From contig JNEN01001256.1 of the NCBI GenBank assembly GCA_000697355.1, forward strand, positions 434,001 through 498,000: DNA of 64,000 nt. Direction: 5' to 3'. This DNA comes from Syncephalastrum monosporum B8922 (taxonomy: Eukaryota > Mucoromycota > Mucoromycetes > Mucorales > Syncephalastraceae). The translations under genes and the position numbers were made by a program. This document shows positions 24,197-35,253 of the stretch, in pieces; position 1 is the first letter of the stretch; every line of letters begins with the position of its first letter. A model generated the notes under the pieces. The model ran no database searches, was not told where the DNA came from, and was given only the letters and a program-made list of their open reading frames with translations.

Positions 24197-24705
24197 GTAT
24201 TCTGTTTAACTCTTTTGTCTGGTCTGGAGTCGACGACCATTTATTATCTTATTTATCACAAGCGTCATGAAAACAACGTAGAGCTGCGGACGTGGGCCAG
24301 CTCGATCGCAGCCGCGGACTTTAAGGTTCGTTATTTCAAGACTGGAATATCAATCATGTGAGAGAACGCTTCAAAATAATGTTATATGCTAGGTATTCCA
24401 CAGAACCGACGCAAAACGAACACTGGCGAAAAGTGGCAACCAGCGAGAGCAAGAGACACACCAAAGCCAGCGCACAGTGCGCTGTCTACCGAGAACTCCA
24501 GATCACCTTCGACGTAAGCCAAATTTATATTATGCATTCACAGTCAGGTCTTACATTTTGATTCTAGGGCAAAAGTCTTAAAAGCCACAAGGTAGACCTT
24601 TATTGTTTTGATCACAGATCTAATTATACTTCCTAGCGAGCGGACAGCTACGCCAATAGCTCCAGCTCAATGGACATATTATTACATGTTTAGCTGAAGT
24701 TTCCA

Positions 24706-25784
24706 ATGCAAGAGTATAATGTAGGAGGTTGTGATATCGCGCGTAAGCTGTACAACCTGCAAAAGCAAGCAGTAAAACCCCTCAGCGATAATGCGCAGCA
24801 GATGCATATTGAGACATCTATTTACGAGCTCATGTAAGTAGGCAGGAAGTTATCGCTCCATAGAGACTAATACTGATGTGTAGCGCTGTTCAGCATGCTC
24901 TGCTGCTGAAGCTAGATCAGCACAATGATGCATTGATTTAAAGTATTTGGAGCGGAGACTTTCGAAAGTGCTGCACAGGTCGCGTGCGCATGAGTGGCTC
25001 GCTGACTGCTCAAGCTTCACCCACGCTGAGCATAGCACGCTCAGCAGAATCATCGACGTAAGATCATTTCTGGTGCTATTATTATATGCAGCAAGTAGTA
25101 AAGGTAGTAACTGAATACATGCTCGATATAGGATTACCAAGGAGACATATGCAGCTTGAAGCAGGCCATCATGGCTTTGGCAAACATGAGTCCTGAAATG
25201 GAGAAACGGCGATCTGCGGCTGTAGATGCGATCCGAAGGCTGTAAGCACTTATAAGATATATGCTTGTCTCTCCCCAAACCACGGTTCACTCAACACATC
25301 CATATTATTCTTAACCATAGCAACATGCATGGCTCCAGTTGAGCACCGACCGTCCCGGATGCCCCGCGCAAAGCCCCCAAAGTCCATTAGCGGTCTTACA
25401 AAGCCAGCTGGACGACGCTCGCCGTGACCTTGCTGCGGCCAACGAGGCCAACGACGATATGCAGCGAAGAATTAGGTGAGTGGCTGCGTGAGCTTATCAC
25501 CTCGTACTTTTTTCGACGTATGTTTGTGACAATTTACTGACCCACGTGAATAGATACCTGGAGACGCTGTTAGAAAGGCGACAGAAGTACGCAACACGAT
25601 ACTTTACTTAATTCAGAGTGCTGGTTCTAATGCTTCTTTTTTTCATATATCCAGTGAGCTCTTAGCTCATGGTTTGGTGCAAGAGGAACGCGTCTTTCAG
25701 ATCGCCACACCGGAACGAGAGCTGATCAACACCAAGGCTACACTTGTCGCGACGACGGAGGCTCTTCGCAAAGGACTGTGTTGA
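24706..25784 (+). pseudogene. Multi-exon coiled-coil gene with a frameshift
   Basis: A chain of short plus-strand exons can be read by splice sites: 24706-24833 (MQEYNVGGCDIARKLYNLQK), 24884-25057, 25132-25241 (DYQGDICSLKQAIMALANMS), 25344-25475 (LQSQLDDARRDLAAANEAND), 25554-25586 (YLETLLERRQ) and 25655-25784 (LLAHGLVQEERVFQ, stop at 25782). All junction phases agree except inside the second exon. There the frame must shift near 24936 (DQHNDALI stop versus LKYLERRLSKVLHRSRAHEW), equal to one base missing or two extra. The predicted protein is helical and Gln/Glu/Arg rich, in part coiled coil. I do not recognise it. It is either a young pseudogene, an assembly or sequencing error, or a gene with an exon I have mis-set. 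Confidence 0.45.
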
Positions 25785-27759
25785 TGCAAGATTGCTCATT
25801 AATCATGTATTAGTGGTATGGAAAAGCTCCCGGTGAAGGCACCACTGAATCTGCAGGGACCGAAATTGAGACAGATCTGGAGCTTCTGGTCACGTCTCCC
25901 TCCTGGGCGAAAAGTGCCCAGGAGCGAGGAAAGCAACTGATCGACAGCCGATTGACCCTGCGGCATGCAGAAATCAGGCATGCCATTTAGTATCCTGAAG
26001 AGCTTGCCTGTGTCTTTCCGTTCGGACGTTTTATTATTGGCTGGCTCGAAGAGTGTCACGATCAAATGAGCGATTGCTCAGGAGTTTAGTACGTTTCTTT
26101 TCTTTGATATCAATTTGGTTCGCTTGAAGCTTGGTTGTTCATTTCATCTCTGGCCAGACATACCATTTCGCACCCGGAACAAGTTTTATTTGGTCGGCCA
26201 CCACGTCGCCAACATCATAAGTTTCGCCTGGGGGATCGATGCTGTTCCTTTAGCTTCGTTTCCGCCATTCAGTCAACTGACCATGGTAAGTTCACATCGT
26301 AGGAGAATCGCATTTTTATCCACCCTTAACAAAAAGTGCTCTTCTTTTCAGATCAGTATCAAGGACTGGGATGAATATTCGGCCGCGGCTCGCCAGCGCC
26401 TCTGAGGCATTTGTTGCTCGGAACACACCGTTGGAACATCAACGGTGAATTTTTTTTCTCAAATCTATAATATGACGTCCAAGCAAAACGCAGGACTCAC
26501 CTTATTACACGAGGGGTCTGTTGCGTTCATTGACCCGCCCGCCCTCCGACACATCTCTAGTTCGCTCTCTGTCAAAGTTGGTTACATAGATTTAGACCTG
26601 TCAAATTTTTACTGTTCGCAATTAAAACGGAGAACTAGGAACACCCAGATAGCCAGCAGACCATATCCATCTTTGCCCCTTACTTTTTTTTTTTTTTTGC
26701 TTTGGTAACTCATCCCAGTCAAAAATGAGAAATAATATATCATCTTGTCTTGGCAGCTTATATCTGGCCTAATAGCAACAATAAACGATACCCGACTATC
26801 TTTGTCATCCAAGTATTTTGTTATCTATCCTTGTTGTACCTCCCTCTATCCTACTTTGGATATACCTTGTTTCTTGGCCCCTGCCCTAGTCTCGGCGTCT
26901 CTCTGGTCTTGTCCTTGTTGATCATGGACTCGCAGACCTAATACCACGCTCACGCGTATCTGAGTTCTGACCTGCTTGCATAGGATCATTCTTGTTTTAG
27001 ACTATCCGTCTTTCTGTCTCTAGCTTCCGTACCTAATTTTTGCTTTAATTCTTCACCAAAAAGGCAGTGTCACAAATGACATTGTGCGTTATCTTATCCT
27101 GCATAGAAGACTACTAGAACATATCAACGGACCGATATCGCTATCTGTAAATCAAGCCAGACCGGCGAAGGGGATTTTCCGTTGTTGCACAAAGACATAC
27201 CATATGATGTATGCCCAATCATAGCTGCATGGTGCTTCTGCAGCACCTAGGTCCATAGCTATGCATATGTACAGGGTGCGTGTGAAGAAGAAATGCGTAC
27301 ATAAATGAGATCCATCGTGTATATATTATTACTCATCCTTTTTCGTTATGCCTATTTATGACAACATCCGTGCCTCGGTTGCTCCGATGTAACACAAGCA
27401 AGTGATTACACACGAACATTCATGGCAGACGTAGCAGAGAGCTTTTACAAACATTGGACTCGTTTGGTTGCATGAGCGCATCTTGGATTTCGGAAGACTT
27501 TCGAAAAACAACATATTGCCTGGTAGTATGTGCTGATCTCATAAAAGAAGTTGTATAACGTGGGAGTCACTGTTCAGGAGTTCGCACAAAATTATATAAT
27601 AAAGTTCTTTGGTCGGTCTTCGTTCTTCAGCCGCGACAAGGTGCGCTTGTGAGAACTTCTTTATCTCCACCGAGCCGGATAGTTTTTTTTTTTATTCAAA
27701 AGTCTATATATAATCTGGTAAATTATGTCGAATTGCTTCATTTGTATCAGAATAAAATA
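25785..27759. other. Gene-poor region, 2 kb
   Basis: Segment 25804-25980 is open in one plus-strand frame (WYGKAPGEGTTESAGTEIET) after an acceptor-like ATTAG. Segments 26154-26286 and 26352-26405 are flanked by splice-like signals (GGCCAG, GTAAGT, TTTTCAG). They may be further exons of the broken gene or of a lost neighbour, but no continuous frame can be built. From 26440 to 27750 I see only AT-rich noncoding sequence. Confidence 0.35.
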
Positions 27760-29455
27760 ATGACGGTCACTGACAGAAAGGACAACATTATCCAACAAGT
27801 AGGCTTCACCAATGGGAAAGGAGATTGGCGCTTGGTGCATCTTGGCTCACCCGCATGATATAAACGTTTACATAGCTTCTTCAAAATGTGGAGCCTCAAG
27901 TGGCGCAAGAGGCTCAAAAAGTCATCCATGATACCCTTGAGAGTCTCAATGAAGAGCTCCGTATTATCAATCTCGATGTAAGTATATCGACATATGATAT
28001 ACATATGCATTAATAATTTTATTTGGGTAGATCCATGAGCATCCAGAAGTGGGCATGAACGAGCACCATGCTCACCAAGTACTCACGGACTTCATGGAGT
28101 CCAAGGGCTTCACTGTAACACGCAAAGCATTCAATATTGAAACAGCATTCACAGCCGAGTACAGCAAGGGCGAAGGTCGACGTGTTGGGTTTTGTTCCGA
28201 ATTTGACGCATTGCCAGGGTAAATTGAAGAAAGGGAAGTGATCTTCTATCATGATACTAATCCGTAGAATACCATCTATGTAGCATTGGCCATGCATGTG
28301 GACACAACCTTATCGCCATCACTGGTGTTGCTTGTGCAGTGGCACTCAAGGCCTTGCTGGACAAGGGCCTGACAAAGGGCAAAGTCATCTTGTTTGGTAC
28401 ACCCTCCGAAGGTAAGATCTCCACCATTATCAAGTAGAAATCTTACACAAGTTTGCAGAACCTTTGGATGGCAAGATCCAAATGCTGAATAACGGCGCTT
28501 TCCGCGACCAGGTGGATGTATGCATGATGCTCCACCCTACGTAAGTTTACTCAAACTGGATACTTTGAAGATGTCCCACTTATAGTGCCGTAATTCACAT
28601 GTAGCCATGACAACTCCCAATATTGGCCTGCTACCGCTGTTCAGGATGTACGCGTCGAGTTCCACGGCAAACCGTCACACGCTGGATGTATGTTGTTCCG
28701 CTACAGCTCAGTGTATGTACCTCTCTAATATGTTAATGAACAGTGGCACCGTGGCGAGGTGCGAACGCTCTTGATGCGATTGCTCAGGCCTGGGTGAGCT
28801 TGGGCTTACTGCGACAACAACTGGAGCCCATGGACCGGTAAGTCAGCAGCAACAGAAGCAAGGTGTATGAAACCACGGAAAGCTCAAATCTTGTTTAAGC
28901 GTGCATGGTATCATCACCGACGGTGGCAAAGCAGTGAATGTCATTCCCGATTACACGTCGGCGCACCTGTATGTACGGGCAAAGAACGTCAAGCGTGTCA
29001 ACGCGTTGGTTCGAAAGGTGGAGAACTGCTTCCGTGCAGCTGCGCTGGCGACGGGTTGTGAAGTAAAACTCACATGGCGTGAAACGGGTGTTTGCAAGAA
29101 CGTGGAGCAGAACAGTATCCTGGCTGACACGTATACGCACTACATGAGCACTACATTTGGCACGACGTTTCCAACCAAGGAGAAGCAAGCGACGGCGATC
29201 ACGGGAGGTTCAACTGATTTTGGCAACGTGTCTTATGCGCTTCCTGGTATCCATCCTACTTTCAGAATCCCGACAAAGACAAATCCACATACGGAGGAGT
29301 TCCGGGACACGGCCAAGCTGCCCGAGTCTCAGGCATGTGCTCTCGAGGCCTGCGAGGGTCTGGCCATGGTGGGTGCGCATGTGTTGCTGGATAGTACGTT
29401 CCTGAGCGCAGCCAAGGATGAATATGAGATGTGCATCCCCAAAGAGGTGCGGTAG
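27760..29455 (+). CDS. M20-family amidohydrolase/dipeptidase (PM20D2-like)
   Basis: Eight exons: 27760-27798, 27876-27977, 28031-28218, 28284-28411, 28459-28540, 28605-28687, 28744-28837 and 28900-29455; 423 residues. The start MTVTDRKDNIIQQ was chosen because its donor joins in phase to LLQNVEPQVAQEAQKVIHDT. The metal-site phrase DALPGIGHACGHNLIAITG (about 105-123) is typical of the M20D group; other ligands and the active-site Glu fall in IHEHPEVGMNEHHA, FGTPSEEP and LHPTHDN. The lid (dimerisation) domain begins near VRVEFHGKPSHAGLAPWRGA. The C-terminal part has AITGGSTDFGNVSYALPGI. Family members hydrolyse amide bonds of dipeptides or N-acyl amino acids in the cytosol; the exact substrate is not readable. 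An alternative acceptor 16 bases upstream at the fourth exon would put a stop in frame, which fixes the chosen site. Convergent with RACK1. Confidence 0.92.
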
Positions 29456-29673
29456 TGAACTCGACCAAAATATAAATAAAGATGGACACAGCACAACTTT
29501 TGCCCACGTAGACATGGAAGAAACGGATAAACCCCAAAAGGAAAGTAAAAACAACAGAAAACATAACAAAAACAAGAGACGTTGAGAGAATGGAACACTT
29601 TTGGATTGCTGGTTATTTTTTTATATGAACAAAACAAGCGCGCGCGGAGGAAACAACAAGCGAGTGACAGAGA

Positions 29674-30919
29674 TTACAGAGTGCGGGAGACCTGCCAGAC
29701 GCGGATGAGGTTGTCAGTGTAACCAGAGAAGAGAGTGGAGCCATCGGCAGACCAGGCGACCGAGACACACTCGGGAGCGCGGCTGTGGGGGTTGCCGCTG
29801 GTGGCGAACTCAGGGCGCAGCTCATCAACGAGCGACTTGTTCTCGAGATCCCAGACCTTGATGGACGAGGAGGTAGCAGCCACGAGCCAGTAGCGGTTGG
29901 GCGAGAAGGTGAGGGCGTTGACGATGTCACCCGCATCGAGCGAGTAGAGGTGCTTGGAGTCGTTGAGATCCCAGAGCATGACGACGCCGTCCTTGCCAGC
30001 CGAGGCGCAGAGCGAGCCATCGGGCGAGACGGTGACGGTGTTGACGTAGCCGTTGTGGCCGATGAAGTTGGTGCGCAGCTTCAGCTTGGTCAGGTCCCAG
30101 ATCTTGACAACCTTGTCCCAGCCACCGGAGACGATGACGGGGTTGGCAGGGTTGGGCGAGAAGCGGACGCAGGAGACCCAGCCGTCGTGGCCATCCTCAG
30201 TGAGGTGGAACTTGCACTCGCCGAGGGTGTTCCACAGCTTGATGGACTTGTCACGCGAGCCAGACACGATCTGACGGTTGTCAGCCGAGAACGAGACGGA
30301 CAGGACGTCGTTGGTGTGGCCGACGAAGCGGCGGGTGGTCAGACCCGTGTTCAGGTCCCAGAGGCGGAGGGTCTTGTCCCACGAGGCAGACAGGGCAAAC
30401 TGACCGTCCGAAGAGATGGCAAGATCCTGCACAAAGTGGTTGTGGCCCACGAGGGACTTGCGGGGAACGCCATAGCTCATCTCCTCGCGAGTCAAGTGCC
30501 ACACGATCACGGTCTTGTCTGTTATACAGCGAATTCTCTATGAGCAAACGGCTTCTTCCTTCCTTTCTTCCATTCGTCCCCAGGTCTGTTTTCGAGACTT
30601 ACCGCGCGAGGCAGACAAGATCATGTCGGGAGCTTCGGAGGTAGTGGCGATGGAAGTAACTAATTATGAATAACATAGCAACAAAAGAGAAATTCGCAAT
30701 GAGTGCCATGGTAATCCCAACAGAGCATTCCGTTCGAGGTGTTGAACTTTGGATATTTACCCCAGCCGCCGTGACCTATAGAAAAGGAATGATATATATG
30801 AGTATCCATCTATCCATTCGCTCATCCATCCATCCATCCATCTATCCATCCATCTCACTTGTTGGAAGTGTGGATCAGACCGTACCTTCAAGGGTGCCGC
30901 GAAGAGTCAGAGTGTCCAT
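29674..30919 (-). CDS. RACK1: RACK1 (Cpc2/Asc1), ribosome-bound WD40 protein
   Basis: Four exons: 30919-30886, 30775-30761, 30659-30603 and 30518-29674; 316 residues, the family's standard length. Seven WD40 blades are visible, from [20 protein letters not shown] to [12 protein letters not shown]. The typical GH..WD pairs include [54 protein letters not shown] and [19 protein letters not shown]1 sits on the head of the 40S subunit and scaffolds signalling kinases, translation quality control and the amino-acid starvation response. Three early introns split the first blade, including a 15-nt exon (30775-30761), while the rest is one long, GC-rich, codon-biased exon, as expected for a very highly expressed gene. 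A CATC-type tetranucleotide run (30818-30852) lies in the first intron. Confidence 0.97.
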
Positions 30920-31100
30920 ATCTATTAGGATAAAAAGAGGAGGTTCATCAGGTTGCCAGCCCACGCTTTCACTATGCCCCACCGACCGACTGACTCAGTT
31001 CAATTTTACGCCAAATTAGGAAATTAAACCCTTCTTTTATTGTTGCCATGTTATTGCGCTTTACGCCTTCCCACTGCTGGCTTTTTTTGCTGCTTTTTTA

Positions 31101-32362
31101 CTACAACTTCGGGGCATAGCAAAGCGCACCACCATCGCAAGTGATCGTAGCCCCGTTGGTATATTGACCTGCACGCGAGGCCAAGTAGATGCACGTGCCA
31201 GCGATATCTTCAGGCGAGCCAATCCGGCCCACAGGCGTCTTGGCCACAATCTGCTGGCCGAACTTCTCAAGGGTGGCCTTCATCATTTTGCTTTGGAAGG
31301 CACCAGGAGCAATCGAATTGAATGTCACACCTTCGTGGCCAAGCTTACCGGCCATGTGTCGTGTCATATGGTGCAGGCCTGCCTTGGACGCTGTGTAAGC
31401 AAACGTCTCTTGAGGTGCAGCCTAAACAGTCCAGTACACAGTAGATTGCACCAGACGATTTGATATTACATGAGTTGTGTGAGCAACCGCGTGTTTCTTC
31501 CTCATTCTTTTCTGTCTCATCCTTTACCCGGAAACCATCGACAGAGCCAATGTTGATGACGGCAGAGGGGTTGCTCGTGCTGGATTTGGCGGTCAGAAGC
31601 GGGTAGCAGCTATTATGATTAAGCATTTTTTGTAAGCATGATTCCCACGGCAGCGCCATTACTCAAGCCTATTTCTTTCGTTGCACGTACGCTTGGGTCA
31701 ATGAAAAGATACGCTTTAGATTGAGGTTGACGACCTTCTCAAAGGCGTGATCGGGGAACGTCTTGAAGGATTCGGCCCAATTGGCACCTGCGTTGTTCAC
31801 AAGCACGTCCAGGTCTGGAACCACCAAAGTCAGATATTTCTATATATACAAAATGCAGGCCTGGAAAGCTTACGGTCTTCACGCTTGGCAATCTCAGCCG
31901 CAAGACGTTGCACCTCCTCGAGTTTTTGCAGGTCTGCAGCAAGCGGAATACACTGGCCTGGTCCCTGAGCAGACAACTTCTTGGCCACCTACGTGTCATG
32001 CCCATGTTTGATTTCAATCCGTATTGCATGCCTTCTACTCTGCCTTAGTCATGCAGAAATACGACTTACCTGCTCGCAGGCCTCGGCCGACCGACTTGAG
32101 ATGTACACTTTGCAACCAGCAGACACAAAGCCCTGATTTACAGTCATAGGATAAGAAACATGACGCGGATGGATCCCACATAGTCTGTCCATTTATCACT
32201 TACCGTGGCAATCATTTCACCTATTCCGCGAGATCCACCCGTCACCAACACGACCTACAAAAACGCATTTCCTTTCGGTGAGGATCCCTTGATAGGACTG
32301 GTGTATGTGCATGTTCAAAGGATTACCTTTCCTTGGACGTTGAAGAGGTTTTTAATATCCAT
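31101..32362 (-). CDS. Short-chain dehydrogenase/reductase, RhlG-like
   Basis: Seven exons: 32362-32327, 32254-32204, 32132-32070, 31988-31874, 31814-31691, 31609-31528 and 31421-31101; 263 residues, a classical SDR size. The Rossmann cofactor motif is TGGSRGIG (17-24), preceded by MDIKNLFNVQGKVVLV. Arg-rich SSRSAEAC after the second strand suggests NADP(H). NNAG is at 95-98, the active-site Ser152 in NIGSVDG, and Tyr166/Lys170 in YTASK, so the catalytic set is complete. The phrases INIGSVDGFR and FNSIAPGAFQSKMM resemble the RhlG group of beta-ketoacyl reductases, but the substrate is not known and no lipid-synthesis genes lie next to it. The stop is about 180 bp from the start of RACK1, so the two genes are tandem. 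Confidence 0.92.
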
Positions 32363-32528
32363 TTTATTGAGTATAGATGTATGTACGAAGGGCGTGAATT
32401 TTGCGTGTGTGAGTATGAGAGAGACGTAGATGATAAAAAGGAGAGCGGAAAGGGAACGCAGCTTCGAGATTTATGATGTGAAATTCGATGATGCGGGGTA
32501 AGAGAGACGGCCAGCGGAGCTTCTAACG

Positions 32529-33659
32529 TCACTCTTCAAAATGGAGATGTCTCTCGTACATTTTGAGTAACTAAGCAGATTATGCGTTAGAGCAGAGTCA
32601 AAGAAGCACGACGTCTAGATAGCGTCTGTTCGTACCTGTTTCGGGCACCTCCGTCGGATGAGGTCTGTAGGATACATTGCAAGGCGATCGTCGTTCCTAA
32701 GCGTTTGTGGATCAATACGCGTGTATATTATCAAGTTGAGAATCAACTACCATCGGACGACCCCGTAAAGGATGCCATGCTCCTCAACGACCTCTTCGAC
32801 AGACTTGATGTTTCGTTTCCAGTCCCAATCAACTCCCGTTCTATAGTCAAGATCAAATAGGACGCGCATATTTTTTTTGGACGACTTGTCCTCGTTTGGC
32901 CTCTGTCGACTTGAGTGTCGGTCTTGGATGCCCACCTCGGATGGGCTATCAAAGGAAATGGAGAAGGACTCGCTCGAGGAAGAGGAAAGAGTGGTGGAGG
33001 AGGAGGAGGAGGAGGAGGAGGAGGCTTTTTTTATGGAGCGTGGCTCGTCCTGCTGCGTGTGCTTCTGCTGCCATTTGCGCTTGGCAGGACGATCCACAGG
33101 CTGTGGTATTGCCTCCATCGAAACGGGTGGTAAGACGAGCATCTCGTTTTCTTCGTCGCTGAACTGGGTCGTGGAAAATATTTCGCTACGAGAGGAGCCA
33201 CGCCTCACAGTAGACTCGCTGTAGACTAGCGGCTCTTCTTCCATCGGTTGCTCCCCTGCAGCCAACGCCCATGCCCTCTGTCGTGCCTTATGACCACCTT
33301 GTTTCTCCCAATATGCTTCGATGGCGCCGTGTGCGTCTTCATATCTGCGTACCTGTCATTTAGTGCCATACAAGGTAGTACGCCCGAGAGTATTACATTT
33401 CCTTTTCGGTCACCCACGTATTCCAAATGTCGCTCAAGTTTTTCCATTTGACAAAGTACTGCAATGTGCGGGCCTACACGTTTCTAAAATCAGATCGTGT
33501 GCTGCCTGACGATGATAAAAGATCTACCCCTTCTGCGACGTGTATCCGGTGATCTACAATAACTTCGAGCTGGAGCTCTTGTTCCTGATCGTCATTACCG
33601 CAAAATGTCTGCTCAAAACCGTCCAACACGACCTGGGACTTTGAGTAAGCCGTCTTCAT
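32529..33659 (-). CDS. HP1-like chromodomain/chromoshadow protein
   Basis: Five exons: 33659-33528, 33473-33397, 33344-32751, 32696-32636 and 32570-32529; 301 residues. A chromodomain spans about 30-88 (LEVIVDHRIHVAEG, TLQYFVKWKNLSDIWNTW, HGAIEAYWEKQGG). A linker follows with NLS-like KRKWQQKH, a Ser run and acidic patches. The chromoshadow domain occupies about 226-301 (MRVLFDLDYRTGVDWDWKRN, GVVRWNDDRLAMYPTD, RRRCPKQLLKMYERHLHFEE). This order defines HP1/Swi6, which binds methylated H3K9 and dimerises through the shadow domain to build heterochromatin. By eye, only one of three aromatic-cage residues is kept (Trp54); the Tyr positions equivalent to fly 24 and 48 are Leu29 and Leu57. Reading without the last introns loses the C-terminal half of the shadow domain. 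Confidence 0.88.
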
Positions 33660-34158
33660 ATCAGTGCAGAAAGAACACCGGAGTTTTCACATTCATTTCA
33701 TGATTGTATCCGTGAACCCCACCTAAATTGCTGCTGTTATTGTTTTGCAACCTGTTTCCATGACCATTCATGCGCGTACTTTATATTATTCGAAAAAGAG
33801 AAGTCTATCTGAACTGACCACCACTGCTCTATAGGAATTGACCACCACTGCTCGGTGAACCTCTAGCTTATTCTTCTTCCTTTCCATTTTTAGTCAAGAT
33901 GGTCGAGACGTCCATTCCATGAAGATGGCTCTCATTTGAACTGTCGGTAGACGCATATAAATTTGTGCTGGGTTTCTGGATACATGAGATGATAATGGCG
34001 ATTCGCTGTATGGGTATGTGTGTCAACTGGAGGGGGGTGTATGGAAGGGAAGAAATTCCCCATCTGAGGCAGCGAACCAATGGCGAAAAGCGTGTCTCAA
34101 TTCAAACGCAGCTCGCCACTTTTGTATCACCTTCTTTACGCAGGTTTCAACTGGAAGA
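33660..34158. other. Divergent promoter region of HP1-like and RING genes
   Basis: About 500 bp between two divergent starts. A direct repeat GACCACCACTGCTC occurs at 33819 and 33840 (21-bp spacing) and may be a regulatory pair. An acceptor-like ACGCAG at 34140 directly before the RING gene start suggests a 5' UTR intron. Confidence 0.4.
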
Positions 34159-35253
34159 ATGGAGTCCACCAGCAGCATGATGGAACCATCGCTGCCTGAT
34201 CCTGACAACGACCCTCGATCCGAGGATAACGACGTTTCTTTGCTAGACAACAGCCATGACAACTCTCTCCACGCTCCGGCAACCACCGAGCAGGCCGACA
34301 CAACGTCTCAACAGCAAGAGCAAGACACACCCTGCATTGCAGAACGAAAACGGTCTCAGTTCTCGTACGATGCAAGCGAACTGCGAAGGCGGCACATTCA
34401 CAAGGGAGGAAGCAAGGAAACAGACCAGGAGGACCACACGACAATGAATGGAGGAGGCTTTTATGAATGTAATATATGGTATGGAATATTAATATTCATT
34501 CAAGCTCGTTTTCTTCGCGTGAACCACCCTATCACATATCATATCACATATCACATATGGACAGAGCGCTGCAAATTGACTGACATCTTGTAACCCTTTA
34601 GCTTTGATACTGCAACACACCCTGTCTTGACGGTATGCGGCCACTTGTTCTGGTAAGCTCAATTGTACACATTGACTGGGCTGTAGTAACAGATGATTTC
34701 GGGCGCACAGCTGGTCCTGCTTAGCTCAGTGGTTGCACGCTCAGGCAAGAAACCCGACGTGCCCTGTGTGCAAAGCAGGTTGTGGCAAAGATAAAGTCAT
34801 CCCTGTATATGGACGAGGCCGGGAAGAAAAAGATCCTAGGTAGCGTATTGTCTATTATAGTGGGTGTCCATTAGACATCATGTTTACCTTGCCTTGCTAG
34901 ACTGGATCCTTCGATACCCACACGCCCAGCCGGCCAACGCCCAGCGCCGCTTCGCGATCCCAACACTCCCGCCAGCTCCATCTTCGGTCAGCCATTACGA
35001 GGAGCCGCTTACACTGCAGGCAATGTATCTATATCGGCCGGTATCGGCTTATTTCCTTTTGGAGTCACTTTCGTAAGTCAAAACAACGCGCGTCTCATCA
35101 TGGAGTAAAGGATAAAAGCTCATGGTTTTCATTCAGAATATCCCAACTCACAACATCAATGGCGTCCACAGCCAGTCCGCTCAATCCGCTTTCATGTCTC
35201 GTTTAATCTTGATGGTTCTTTGCTTGTTGATAGTTGCCATTATATTTTACTGA
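34159..35253 (+). CDS. RNF5/RNF185-like ER membrane RING E3 ligase
   Basis: Five exons: 34159-34478, 34602-34652, 34711-34839, 34901-35072 and 35137-35253; 262 residues. The first 100 residues are acidic, Ser/Gln rich and probably unfolded. A C3HC4 RING follows from about residue 104: FYECNICFDTATHPVLTVCG, HLFCWSCLAQWL, then NPTCPVCKAGCGKDKVIPVY. The phrase VIPVYGRGREEKDPR just after the RING is the signature of the RNF5/RNF185/RMA family. After a Pro-rich stretch, the C terminus ends in a hydrophobic segment (SRLILMVLCLLIVAIIFY), a tail anchor. Such ligases ubiquitinate misfolded membrane proteins in ER-associated degradation. The tail anchor and RING are both intact, so activity is expected. 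The start Met could be one of several close Mets. Confidence 0.93.

Larger units (their letters stand above)
21365..24705. other. Gene-poor region, 3.3 kb
   Basis: AT-rich with homopolymer runs (T20-type at 21590-21609, C10 at 22411-22420). Short ORFs such as 22152-22457 and 22591-22821 on the minus strand have some protein-like phrases (LADADVLVEGGHYMTPSHI; PSLIMDDLLQEAGLHILAQE) but no start, splice or domain support, so they may be relics. Two separate tandem duplications are listed on their own. At 24384-24515 and 24570-24593 there are exon-like pieces with GTAAGC and GTAGAC donors that may belong to the broken gene that follows. Confidence 0.4.

Noticed and set aside
27811..27826. CCAATGGGAAAGGAGA in the first M20 intron as a full SINE copy
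   Set aside because: Only this 16-base word is shared with the 14.85-kb element; no tRNA-like part is present, so it is not called an element.
29785..30543. 252-codon plus-strand ORF across RACK1
   Set aside because: Antisense shadow of the strongly codon-biased RACK1 exon.
34723..34760. tRNA D-arm-like sequence TTAGCTCAGTGGTTGCACGC
   Set aside because: It is codon sequence of the RING domain (LAQWLHA) and has no matching T arm or acceptor stem.
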